The position numbers and the translations under genes were made by a program. The notes beneath the pieces were generated by a model that had not been told where the DNA came from, made no database searches, and saw nothing but the letters and a program-made list of their open reading frames with translations. A stretch of 33,503 nucleotides of DNA, taken from a virus. The stretch is taken from IMG/VR virus record IMGVR_UViG_3300009158_000128, positions 1 to 33,503 of that record; one strand, 5' to 3'. Below, piece by piece: positions 25,142 to 32,398 of the stretch; the stretch's first letter is position 1; every line of letters starts with the position of its first letter.

Positions 25142-26293
25142 TTATAAATTTTTTTCTACCTGTTGTCTAGCTTTCTCTCTCCAGTCAACTGTTGTTACAG
25201 TAGGTTGAGAGTTAGCTTCGAAATGCGTATTCTTAATCGTTTTTACTTCTTGTTCTCTTCCTTTCGCAAGAGCATTGTTGTGTGCTGTTTTAGTAATTGC
25301 TTCTCTGTTTTTCAAATACACAATCGCCTCAAACACTTTCTTTTGATCGATGTTTCCCTTTTCATCTGCAAACTGATTCCAAAATACGTTGATGTTTTTA
25401 GGCATCTCCTTCAACATGTCTGCAGCATATTTCCTATCTGCGTCTGACACTTCGAATTCTACGGCATCTTTGTCGTCAATCTTTGTAGATAATTTGATTA
25501 CATCTTTCGATAACCCCTCAACATAATTCTCCCAATTTTCTTGAGCTTGTCTGTCTGACTCAGCTCGCTGATTTATCTCGTTAGGATCAGATTGTTTGGT
25601 TAATAATCTTTCATTCTTATAATTAATAAGGAAATCCTTATCTAATTCTGCTTTTTGTAATAACATTTCAAGGGATGCATTGTCCTCGTCTGTCATATCA
25701 TAATCTTCTTTCGTTACCCACTTGCCATCTATCTTCTCTGCCCACGATTCAAGGTCATATTCATTCTTTAACTTTAGCTCTAATGTTCTATCAGATAACC
25801 CTTTAAATTCAGGCTGAAGCTTCATTGCCTCAAGTCTAACTTGAATAGGGTCTTCCATAGACTCATAATCTTTAGATTGTAGTTCAAAGAATTCTCTGCT
25901 TGTTACATCGACTCCTTTTTCTGCCAATTCATTAAGATACTCTATCTGTTCGTTAGCAAACTTTTTAGAGGCAGGTGTATTAGCTAATGCTTCTACTTCT
26001 TCCCACGACTTGAATTTACCTGCTGAACGCTCAGCTAATGTCTCTTCAAAAGACTTTGTTACAGAATCTCCTGACGGAGTAGTTTCTGTTTTTGTTGTAT
26101 CGATAGGCTCAGCCTTAATCGGTTCAACTGTTTCGTTTGTCAAAGAACTTGCTGTAGTATCCACCGCTGGGGCTTTTACTTCAGGTGTTATATCATTTGT
26201 GACGTTCATAAATTCGCTTCCTTCAGTGTTGACGGTAGCTCCCTTCATTGCGTCTCTTAATCCTGCTTGGATTTCTTCTTCTAATGTTGCCAT
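25142..26293 (-). CDS. Putative capsid scaffolding protein, 383 aa
   Basis: Acidic and helical, with an extended Thr/Glu/Pro/Val-rich N-terminal region (residues 25-80, around TETTPSGDSVTKSFEETLAE). A helical core follows with segments LNELAEKGVDVTSREFFELQ and ASLEMLLQKAELDKDFLINY. The C-terminus is basic (WREKARQQVEKNL), as in scaffolds that bind the coat protein through a charged C-terminal helix. Position between portal and major capsid is the standard scaffold slot. It has its own copy of the phage promoter motif, 31 nt before the ATG, and the capsid gene follows after 38 nt in the same transcript. The role rests on position and composition, and is fairly safe. Confidence 0.8.
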   Translation of the reverse strand: MATLEEEIQAGLRDAMKGATVNTEGSEFMNVTNDITPEVKAPAVDTTASSLTNETVEPIKAEPIDTTKTETTPSGDSVTKSFEETLAERSAGKFKSWEEVEALANTPASKKFANEQIEYLNELAEKGVDVTSREFFELQSKDYESMEDPIQVRLEAMKLQPEFKGLSDRTLELKLKNEYDLESWAEKIDGKWVTKEDYDMTDEDNASLEMLLQKAELDKDFLINYKNERLLTKQSDPNEINQRAESDRQAQENWENYVEGLSKDVIKLSTKIDDKDAVEFEVSDADRKYAADMLKEMPKNINVFWNQFADEKGNIDQKKVFEAIVYLKNREAITKTAHNNALAKGREQEVKTIKNTHFEANSQPTVTTVDWREKARQQVEKNL

Positions 26294-26324
26294 GTTTATT
26301 TAAATTTAATTTAACTATTATTTA

Positions 26325-26358
26325 CAAATATATATTGTTATTTAGAATGATTATAAAT
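26325..26358 (-). promoter_or_regulatory. Phage late promoter motif before the scaffold gene
   Basis: The coding strand reads ATTTATAATCATTCT, 11 nt, TATATTTG, with upstream box and spacing identical to the portal copy. It lies between the portal stop and the scaffold start and would drive scaffold and major capsid. Confidence 0.75.
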
Positions 26359-26363
26359 TAGAG

Positions 26364-28973
26364 TTATTTTTTTGTTGATTTAGCAGTTGCTTTTGCTGCT
26401 AATTTTGCTTTCTCTAATTCGTGTTCGTGACCTATACCTTGCTTAATTTCTTCCGATAAATTAATAAGATGTCTGTCTGCAACCTTGCCTTCGTTAGCAA
26501 CGTGCTGAGCAGCAACCTTCCCTTGGTTAGCAGCTTCTTGAACATCTTTTTTACCACCAGTATTAATGTAGGCAACAGTATCTGCGCCTTGGTTTTTAAG
26601 TGATTGAAGTTGCATCTGCAGGCTATATTCAAACTCAATCTTCTTCATATCAATCTCAGCTTGAGCGTTGATGACAGCAATTTTGTTTGCTGTTATTGCC
26701 TGGTCTAATTGAGCCTGAGCTTGTGAAGCAGCTTGAGCTGATTGCATTTGAACAGCTCCATTATTCTGAATGTCGTTAGCCTTAGCTTGTTCTGCATTCT
26801 TGCGATTCTTATCTTCCAACAGAACCATCAATTGCGCTGCAGCCTTTACATCTTCCTTCAACACCATTCTTATTCTTACAACATCCGAAGGCATTAATAC
26901 ACCTTGCTGTATACCTAGATTGATAAGACCTTCTAATTGAGATTTCTCTTCATCATCAGGAAGCATTTCTATATCAATAGCAAATTGATTGAAAGCAATC
27001 TTTTTACCGTATGTTAATGTTTCAGTTGAATAAGCTCCAATAGCATTTGTGAAAGCTTCATTATCATAAACGATACAATCCTGTATCATTAATGCCAATC
27101 GTTTAGCTTGACGTACAATAAGGTTATTAGCGAACTGAGTCAATGGACGTAATGCATTATTAGATGCTTGTATCGCCATCTTTTGTGTTCCAACTAAAGC
27201 TTCTGTGTCAGGAGAGCTTGCATCTACTGCAGAGTTGTATCCAATAACATCGTTCATCTTTTGAAGCTCATTGTTATAAGCTGCGAACAATACATTGAAG
27301 TCTCTTCCAATACCATTATCTAATGGCTCTATTACTCGTCCATTAATTACGTTACCATTTTTATCGCGAGACCTGTAAGTGTAAGAACCTGTTTGTTCAT
27401 ACATTTTAGTAATCTCAATACCGTCCATCTTAGAGTTATTAGGATTACCCATACCTCCAACGATAGCGTCCATACCCTCAAGGTCAATAGCAACCCCTGG
27501 AGGTTTTGCCTTGATAAGTAATTGTTGTGTCTTTAAGTTGATAAGGTTGATTTGATCTTCGTGAGGAATCATTCTCTCCACCAAAGATTTATTCTCCATA
27601 TCATAAATACCTGGAGCAATTATCACAATAGGTAACTCAGCCTTTGGGCTATAGCTTCCTGCAATGTTATCGCGCTCGATATTCTCGGACATCTTGTAAT
27701 TGAAAAGGTATGATGTCCCAGGGATCCATTTACCTTCATATCTGTATTGACATTGCTTAGTGATTGTCTCAACTGAAGCATTTCTTTTGTCTGTCTTTAA
27801 CTTAGCAAAATATTTCTTTGCATCATCGATTGTCTTAGCAACTGCCTTACCTACTTCTAATGCTTCACCCTTAACTCCCCACTTAGAACCATTGTCGATA
27901 ATCACTATCGCATCAGCAGAAACTTCGCCTGTGTAGTTAGATGATTTTTTATCGAAGAAGAATCCGCCTTTAGGATTAATCTTTTTTGTTCTTACCTCTT
28001 TGTTGATAGTAAGAAAGAAGAACTCCATCACCGTGATGTTGAAGTTATAATAAGGACGAGATGCCGTTAGACCAGTGTTGTTATAATATCCCTCATAACT
28101 CAAGCTCCAACTCCAAAGGGGGTTGTTGTTCTTCCCCGCTTGTGTTTTAGCAATCTCGAATAGCTGTTCGTCCGTGAAGTCAGGATTCATTTGAGCAAGC
28201 TCATAAATCTGATATTGTTTCAACACCCCTTGATAGGAGATGTTTCGGAAGTCTTCATACTTAGAATAAGGGGTAATCAAATCTACAGGATCAACATATT
28301 CATAACGAATGTTTTTATCCTCATCATAATAACGGTAAGTAGCTGCTCTTTTAATAACAACTAAGTCACGTAATATCTTTCTTCTTGTTTCCTCAGCATC
28401 GTTATTGTCAAAGACAAACTTAAGTGCCTTCTCCATTGAAATCGATGCTGCTGGTTTATATTTTAGTTTCAAATCAAGCTCTGCTTCATCCGAAGACTCA
28501 GGAATTTTTCTTCCTTTGTTTACTAATGGTATACCTGTCTTAGCCTCAGACTCCGCAGAAAAATCCTTAAGGAACATATCCGCGTATAGGTTATTACGAT
28601 AGTCATCGTATTGAGTCTTTGATTCAGGGTCGATAGGATTACATTGAATCTTATAGTTCTGATTCATCATTCTACCAACGATGTTATCTACAATTGTAGC
28701 AATACGATTAACAGGAGAAAAATCTAAGTTAAGATACGATGTATCTCCGTTTAAATCTAATCGGTCTTTATACTTTTGAATTGACTCAAGACCCTCCGCA
28801 TATTTACGGTTCATAATATCTCGTTGTCTACGAGTATTAAAAAGGGTACTGTTCTTTGTGTATTCTGACCATATCGCTCTCGCGTATCTTAATCCATATG
28901 CATCTTTCGCCTTCTCTTCGCTTGATTCTAAAAATGATGGGAATGATGATATATTTTTTCCTTGGTCTGCCAT
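26364..28973 (-). CDS. Portal protein, 869 aa
   Basis: The portal forms the ring through which DNA enters and leaves. The N-terminal part has the familiar opening of large podoviral portals: a helix with ARAIWSEYTKNSTLFNTRRQ (residues 29-48), KYAEGLESIQKYKDRL, then the conserved-looking LNLDFSPVNRIATIVDNIVG. A wing region includes RYEYVDPVDLITPYSKYEDF (residues about 225-244) and NISYQGVLKQYQI. The stem/clip region lies near MIPHEDQINLINLKTQQLLI. Residues after about 720 are a Gln/Ala/Lys-rich coiled coil (ASQAQAQLDQAITANKIAVI), a barrel-like tail typical of crAss- and P22-type portals. It is the first gene of the minus-strand virion block, 17 nt after the phage promoter motif. Size and block order fit a crAss-like portal. 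Confidence 0.88.
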   Translation of the reverse strand: MADQGKNISSFPSFLESSEEKAKDAYGLRYARAIWSEYTKNSTLFNTRRQRDIMNRKYAEGLESIQKYKDRLDLNGDTSYLNLDFSPVNRIATIVDNIVGRMMNQNYKIQCNPIDPESKTQYDDYRNNLYADMFLKDFSAESEAKTGIPLVNKGRKIPESSDEAELDLKLKYKPAASISMEKALKFVFDNNDAEETRRKILRDLVVIKRAATYRYYDEDKNIRYEYVDPVDLITPYSKYEDFRNISYQGVLKQYQIYELAQMNPDFTDEQLFEIAKTQAGKNNNPLWSWSLSYEGYYNNTGLTASRPYYNFNITVMEFFFLTINKEVRTKKINPKGGFFFDKKSSNYTGEVSADAIVIIDNGSKWGVKGEALEVGKAVAKTIDDAKKYFAKLKTDKRNASVETITKQCQYRYEGKWIPGTSYLFNYKMSENIERDNIAGSYSPKAELPIVIIAPGIYDMENKSLVERMIPHEDQINLINLKTQQLLIKAKPPGVAIDLEGMDAIVGGMGNPNNSKMDGIEITKMYEQTGSYTYRSRDKNGNVINGRVIEPLDNGIGRDFNVLFAAYNNELQKMNDVIGYNSAVDASSPDTEALVGTQKMAIQASNNALRPLTQFANNLIVRQAKRLALMIQDCIVYDNEAFTNAIGAYSTETLTYGKKIAFNQFAIDIEMLPDDEEKSQLEGLINLGIQQGVLMPSDVVRIRMVLKEDVKAAAQLMVLLEDKNRKNAEQAKANDIQNNGAVQMQSAQAASQAQAQLDQAITANKIAVINAQAEIDMKKIEFEYSLQMQLQSLKNQGADTVAYINTGGKKDVQEAANQGKVAAQHVANEGKVADRHLINLSEEIKQGIGHEHELEKAKLAAKATAKSTKK

Positions 28974-28990
28974 TATGGGATAATTTAAAA

Positions 28991-29024
28991 CAAATATAAG
29001 TAGTTATTAAGAATGATTATAAAT
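28991..29024 (-). promoter_or_regulatory. Phage late promoter motif before the portal gene
   Basis: The coding strand reads ATTTATAATCATTCT, 11 nt, TATATTTG. The -7 element ends 17 nt before the portal ATG. It diverges from the plus-strand promoter at 29049. Confidence 0.75.
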
Positions 29025-29048
29025 AACAAACAAAAAGATGAAATGAGA

Positions 29049-29080
29049 TTTGCTATTGAGAAAACATATCTCTACATTTG
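29049..29080 (+). promoter_or_regulatory. Bacteroidetes-type promoter of the plus-strand operon
   Basis: TTTG (29049-29052), a 20-nt spacer and TACATTTG (29073-29080) match the -33 TTTG and -7 TAnnTTTG of Bacteroidetes housekeeping promoters. The -7 element ends 29 nt before the ATG at 29110. It lacks the phage-specific box of the minus-strand promoters, consistent with use of the host sigma factor, probably early in infection. Confidence 0.8.
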
Positions 29081-29109
29081 CATCACCATTTAATTAACCA
29101 AAACAATCT

Positions 29110-29478
29110 ATGTATCACCACATCAAAAAGGAACTATACCTTAAAGTAGAAGTTGAGCAAAAGATTTTCAACAAAGCTCTTCAGAATAAAATGGGAGAGA
29201 TATGCGTTCCCAATACTCCAGAATGGCAAGATAAAATAAAACTCGAAAACAAATTTATTCGTTTAACCACAAACGGGTCATATATAGACTTAAAGATTCA
29301 ACGCATATCTGTAAAGGATGATATCATCATCCGTCTTGGTGACATCATTGACTTTGACAGACAAAAGATGCACACATACACCAACACAAAGACAGGTGAA
29401 CAATGTCAAGCAACAACAGTTCAAGGAGCATCAGATATTTTTAAAGTAAACCTTCGCCACATAAAAAAAGCAAAATGA
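29110..29478 (+). CDS. Unknown protein at the head of the early-type operon, 122 aa
   Basis: I do not recognise it. It is basic, with a helical N-terminus (HHIKKELYLKVEVEQKIFNK), mixed beta segments (KFIRLTTNGSYIDLKIQRIS, DIIIRLGDIIDF) and a Lys-rich end (LRHIKKAK). No membrane segment, zinc cluster or signal peptide is present. The gene starts just after the promoter at 29049-29080 and overlaps the nuclease gene by the 4-nt ATGA, so the two are co-translated. That suggests a partner of the nuclease in DNA processing, perhaps binding single-stranded or branched DNA, which is speculation. Confidence 0.75.
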   Translation: MYHHIKKELYLKVEVEQKIFNKALQNKMGEICVPNTPEWQDKIKLENKFIRLTTNGSYIDLKIQRISVKDDIIIRLGDIIDFDRQKMHTYTNTKTGEQCQATTVQGASDIFKVNLRHIKKAK

Positions 29479-30281
29479 TAAAAGGAGTTGATAACTACGT
29501 TACCCTTGAGCCAATAACTCACACATACAAAGATACCGACAATCGATCATACGAGTCAGTGTCTAAGTTTCGTTCTCATTTCAAGAAACCTTTCGATAAA
29601 GAAATGATTGCCTATCAAGTAGCTAAGGCTGAAGGTAGAACAAAGCAATCAGTAATTGATGAGTGGGATGGCAGAACAGAGGAAGGAACTAGAATACACA
29701 ACGCATTAGAACGATACAATAAAACAGCAGCAATACTTCCATCAGACGAAGACTTAACGCTTGTTATAAAAGATATCGCAAAACAGTATTCAGGATACCA
29801 CAGAGTATACAATGAGGTTGTTGTGTATGACACAGAAGAGATGATTGCTGGGACGATGGATCAACCTATGCAAGTTACATCATCAAGCAAGTCGGTAATA
29901 GACATCGTTGATTTTAAAACAAACTACCAAGGCATAAAACAAAAGGAAGTAGATAAGAATGGTAAATTTAGAAATGATTATATGCTTGGCGCATTATCTC
30001 ACCTTCAGAATTCGAAGTACAACGATTATGCTATACAGCTTTCTATCTACGCATACATGCTTGAGAAGAAAGGCAATAAGATAGGCTCATTAGCTATTCA
30101 TTGGATTAATCCTGCAGACCCTATGGACAACTTCATTATTCCTGTACCATATATGAAGCACGATGTCATCGCTATGATTAATTGGAAAAAAGAAAATGCT
30201 GTTCCTGTAGAACACATCGAAATAAAAGAAGAATCAAAAAAACAACCTTTATTACCTAACCTTGAAAACTGGGATTTATAA
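29475..30281 (+). CDS. PD-(D/E)XK (RecB/Cas4-like) exonuclease, 268 aa
   Basis: A DNA nuclease of the RecB-like PD-(D/E)XK superfamily. The order of motifs is right: GTRIHNALE (residues 71-79, His75), Glu114 in YNEVVVYD, GTMD (126-129, Asp129), DIVDFKT (Asp143/Asp146 and Lys148 as the D-x-K core) and QLSIYAYML (188-196, with the Gln and Tyr of motif IV). The N-terminal LEPITHTYKDTD and SVSKFRSHFKKPF resemble the opening of phage members of this family. It overlaps both neighbours (ATGA and TAATG). Likely roles are processing of DNA ends for recombination or replication. The catalytic set looks complete. Confidence 0.85.
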   Translation: MIKGVDNYVTLEPITHTYKDTDNRSYESVSKFRSHFKKPFDKEMIAYQVAKAEGRTKQSVIDEWDGRTEEGTRIHNALERYNKTAAILPSDEDLTLVIKDIAKQYSGYHRVYNEVVVYDTEEMIAGTMDQPMQVTSSSKSVIDIVDFKTNYQGIKQKEVDKNGKFRNDYMLGALSHLQNSKYNDYAIQLSIYAYMLEKKGNKIGSLAIHWINPADPMDNFIIPVPYMKHDVIAMINWKKENAVPVEHIEIKEESKKQPLLPNLENWDL

Positions 30282-30667
30282 TGACGTACTTCAGAACCTT
30301 CCAAAAACTAAACAATGCAGACCCTAAACCTGAAAAGGTTGTAAAGCCTAAGAAAGGGTTAACCTACAAACGTAAGGCAACAGGCGAAAAAGAAATATTT
30401 GAGCAGATATGGAATGAACGACCCCACTTCTGCCAGATATGTTTCACTCCAATAGGAGAGGCAACACCATCGAACTTTCCACACATCCTTCCAAAGGGAC
30501 AAAATAAGTACCCTAAGATGAAGCTTGACAAACAAAATATTCTTCTTGGATGCGAAGATTGTCATGTTTTATGGGACAACAAACGCAAATCTATTCTTAA
30601 ACACCCTGATTGGCAATGGGTTTTCGAACTTGAAGAATGTCTTAAAGAAAAATACAAATTATTGTAA
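30281..30667 (+). CDS. HNH-type endonuclease-like zinc protein, 128 aa
   Basis: Residues 1-45 are basic and likely unstructured (PKPEKVVKPKKGLTYKRK). A compact domain follows with CQIC (51-54), FPHILPKG (His68), NILLGCEDCHVLWDN (Cys91, Cys94, His95). Two CxxC pairs around a central histidine followed by a CH-containing helix is the treble-clef ββα layout of HNH nucleases with a structural zinc, of the kind seen in phage NinG-like or HNH proteins. The final residues form an acidic/basic helix (ELEECLKEKYKLL). It starts inside the nuclease stop (TAATG), so both are co-translated. A recombination or DNA-processing role is plausible; whether it still cuts is unknown. Confidence 0.75.
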   Translation: MTYFRTFQKLNNADPKPEKVVKPKKGLTYKRKATGEKEIFEQIWNERPHFCQICFTPIGEATPSNFPHILPKGQNKYPKMKLDKQNILLGCEDCHVLWDNKRKSILKHPDWQWVFELEECLKEKYKLL

Positions 30668-30697
30668 CCTTTCTATTTATTACCCGTATAACACACT

Positions 30698-31381
30698 ATG
30701 GAAAAAGCAATCGGATACATTAGGGTAAGTACCTCTGACCAAGAAAATTCTCTTGAAGTTCAGGAATCACAGATCAGAAACTACGCTCAATTCAAAGGAT
30801 TAGAGATAGTAGAAATATTCGTAGATGAAAACATCTCAGGAGGAACAGAGTTCAACAAACGTCCTGCAGGGAAACGTCTTAACGAATCATTGTCAACAAT
30901 AAAAAATGTCATAGCAATAAAGCCTGACAGATTATTTCGTAATCTAAAGGATGCGCTTATTACTACTGACGAATGGAACTCGGAAGACATCGCTCTTCAT
31001 ATCGTTGACCTTGGAGGAGCATCTCTATCAACACAGACTGCTCTTGGAAGACTTATGTTCTCAATGATTATATCTTACGCTGAGTTTGAAAAGAATATAG
31101 TTGGAGAAAGAACTAAGGCTGTCCTTACACATAAAAAGAAATCTAAAAAGGTTTACTGCGGCAAGGTGTTAGGGTTTGATAATGTTAACGGAGAACTTGT
31201 TCCGAATGAAGCAGAGCAGGAGATTGTAACCCTTATCAAGAATCTATCATTAAAATATACAGACGTGCGCGTTGCACGAATACTTAACAACGTTGGATAT
31301 AGAACAGTAACTGGAGTAGAATTCAGACCAACAACAATAAAGTACATCAAAGAAAATAAATTATACACCTTAAACCAATAA
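30698..31381 (+). CDS. Serine recombinase (resolvase/invertase family), 227 aa
   Basis: The N-terminal catalytic domain begins GYIRVSTSDQ with the nucleophile Ser11. It carries FNKRPAGKRL (residues 52-61), PDRLFRNLKD (76-85, with the conserved Arg78 and Arg81) and the long E-helix GRLMFSMIISYAEFEKNIVG (117-136) followed by ERT. A short C-terminal DNA-binding part lies at about 155-220 (KVLGFDNVNGELVPNEAEQE, then ARILNNVGYRTVTG). At 227 aa it is bigger than simple resolvases and much smaller than large serine integrases, with a mini 'Recombinase'-type C-terminus. It begins 30 nt after the HNH gene in the same operon. Possible jobs are resolving genome multimers, inverting a segment or integration. 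No site for it was recognised. Confidence 0.9.
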   Translation: MEKAIGYIRVSTSDQENSLEVQESQIRNYAQFKGLEIVEIFVDENISGGTEFNKRPAGKRLNESLSTIKNVIAIKPDRLFRNLKDALITTDEWNSEDIALHIVDLGGASLSTQTALGRLMFSMIISYAEFEKNIVGERTKAVLTHKKKSKKVYCGKVLGFDNVNGELVPNEAEQEIVTLIKNLSLKYTDVRVARILNNVGYRTVTGVEFRPTTIKYIKENKLYTLNQ

Positions 31382-31383
31382 AA

Positions 31384-31632
31384 ATGGAAAAACATAAATA
31401 TGATCTAAAGATTTATAATGGACGAGTAAAAGTTTATGTGGATGGATATGTGATGTTCACCTTTAATCAAATAGACTTTAAAGGCTATTACGCATACAAG
31501 GATGACACTAACCTGTACGGTCTTGATGTTTATCTTATGAATGATAAAGGAGGAGCAACTACAATGGAAGTTTATTTTAAAACCAAGGACAATTGGTTGA
31601 ATATTTTAAAACTTTTAGATACACACTTATAA
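31384..31632 (+). CDS. Unknown small protein, 82 aa
   Basis: Not recognised. It is beta-rich and hydrophilic, with KYDLKIYNGRVKVYVDGYVM, FNQIDFKGYYAYKDDTNLYG and MEVYFKTKDNWLNILKLLDT. There is no cysteine or membrane segment. It follows the recombinase after 2 nt and precedes the 88-aa gene by 10 nt, so it is transcribed with them. Small proteins like this are common in phage early operons as host-takeover or anti-defence factors, but nothing here shows a target. Confidence 0.65.
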   Translation: MEKHKYDLKIYNGRVKVYVDGYVMFTFNQIDFKGYYAYKDDTNLYGLDVYLMNDKGGATTMEVYFKTKDNWLNILKLLDTHL

Positions 31633-31642
31633 ATCAATCACT

Positions 31643-31909
31643 ATGAAAACACAAGAAGAAATAGAACAGTTAGCAACAGAACACGCTAATTTAAAACCAA
31701 ATTTTGATAGAGTAGAAGAAGAATATTATAATTCAGGTGCAATAAATGCCTACGAAAGTTTTATTAAAGGCTACACTAAATGTCAAGAAGATATGGCTGA
31801 TAAGAAGTACACAGAAGAAGATATGATTAAATCATTTATGGCAGGAGTAAATTGTGAATCAAGAAATGGTAAAAACTTTGAGCAATTTATAAACCAATTA
31901 AACAAATAA
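31643..31909 (+). CDS. Unknown small acidic helical protein, 88 aa
   Basis: Acidic and fully helical, beginning KTQEEIEQLATEHANLKP. The middle is INAYESFIKGYTKCQEDMAD and the end EDMIKSFMAGVNCESRNG. I recall similar short Tyr/Lys/Glu-rich repeats (GY-x-K-CQEDMADKKYTEEDM) from Bacteroidetes phage genomes, with no assigned function. It is the last gene of the plus-strand operon, ending 6 nt before the stop of the convergent 138-aa gene; no terminator hairpin is visible between them. Confidence 0.7.
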   Translation: MKTQEEIEQLATEHANLKPNFDRVEEEYYNSGAINAYESFIKGYTKCQEDMADKKYTEEDMIKSFMAGVNCESRNGKNFEQFINQLNK

Positions 31910-31915
31910 AATTAA

Positions 31916-32332
31916 TTAGAACTTACTCAACAAATTAAAGAGATAACCTGTCAGATAAGCAATATGCTCGTTTGGCTCGTTATCTTCTCTCGTTAATCCG
32001 TGATGCACTGCTATCTGCTCGATCAAGTGATAGTTCTCATGAGCTAGTGTATTCGTATATTCCCTTACATACTCCTTACTCTTGTTTATCAATAAGAAAT
32101 GAACGCAGCCGTGGCTCGTTGTTTTCTCTTTGAATGTAAACCCGTATGCATTCTTCCACTCATCCTCGTTATACTCATCAGTAAAAAGACCCACCTTCTC
32201 GCAAAACTTTAAAGCCTTTGCGTAAGATGAGTCATTTTCATATCTAATGAAGCAGATTTTACTATCGTAAACAGGAATCTTAAACAAACATATAAATAAT
32301 CCCTTCCCTTTACTCTTAGTTATCACTTCCAT
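31916..32332 (-). CDS. Small HExxH (zincin-like) metallopeptidase-type protein, 138 aa
   Basis: The core motif LAHENYHLIEQ (residues 96-106, His98, Glu99, His102) is the HExxH signature on a helix, followed by EPNEHIAYLTGYL (119-131), where Glu122 is the likely third zinc ligand, as in gluzincin-type folds. The N-terminal half (residues 1-95) has beta strands (GLFICLFKIPVYDSKICFIR) and SHGCVHFLLIN. No signal peptide. Similar short phage and mobile-element proteins are predicted zinc proteases that may cut regulatory or host proteins, as ImmA-type peptidases do; substrate unknown. It converges on the plus-strand operon and lies 66 nt after the phosphoesterase gene. Confidence 0.75.
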   Translation of the reverse strand: MEVITKSKGKGLFICLFKIPVYDSKICFIRYENDSSYAKALKFCEKVGLFTDEYNEDEWKNAYGFTFKEKTTSHGCVHFLLINKSKEYVREYTNTLAHENYHLIEQIAVHHGLTREDNEPNEHIAYLTGYLFNLLSKF

Positions 32333-32334
32333 AT

Positions 32335-32381
32335 TTCCTAAATTTTAATAAAGATACTCAAAATATACCTCGATTTAGGAA
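32335..32381. repeat. 9-bp inverted repeat between the phosphoesterase and HExxH genes
   Basis: TTCCTAAAT (32335-32343) and ATTTAGGAA (32373-32381) are perfect inverted arms separated by 29 nt, immediately upstream of the 138-aa ATG. It could be an operator or a weak hairpin. There is no U tract suited to termination. Its meaning is unknown. Confidence 0.4.
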
Positions 32382-32398
32382 TCAAAAACTAAAAAACC

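Noticed and set aside
26432-26638. A 68-codon minus-strand open frame inside the portal gene
   Set aside because: It lies in another frame within the coiled-coil end of the portal gene, without its own leader or recognisable features.
28974-29109. tRNA or small RNA gene in the divergent region
   Set aside because: The 136 nt are accounted for by two divergent promoters and AT-rich leaders. No cloverleaf or stable hairpin was seen. The same holds for other intergenic gaps.
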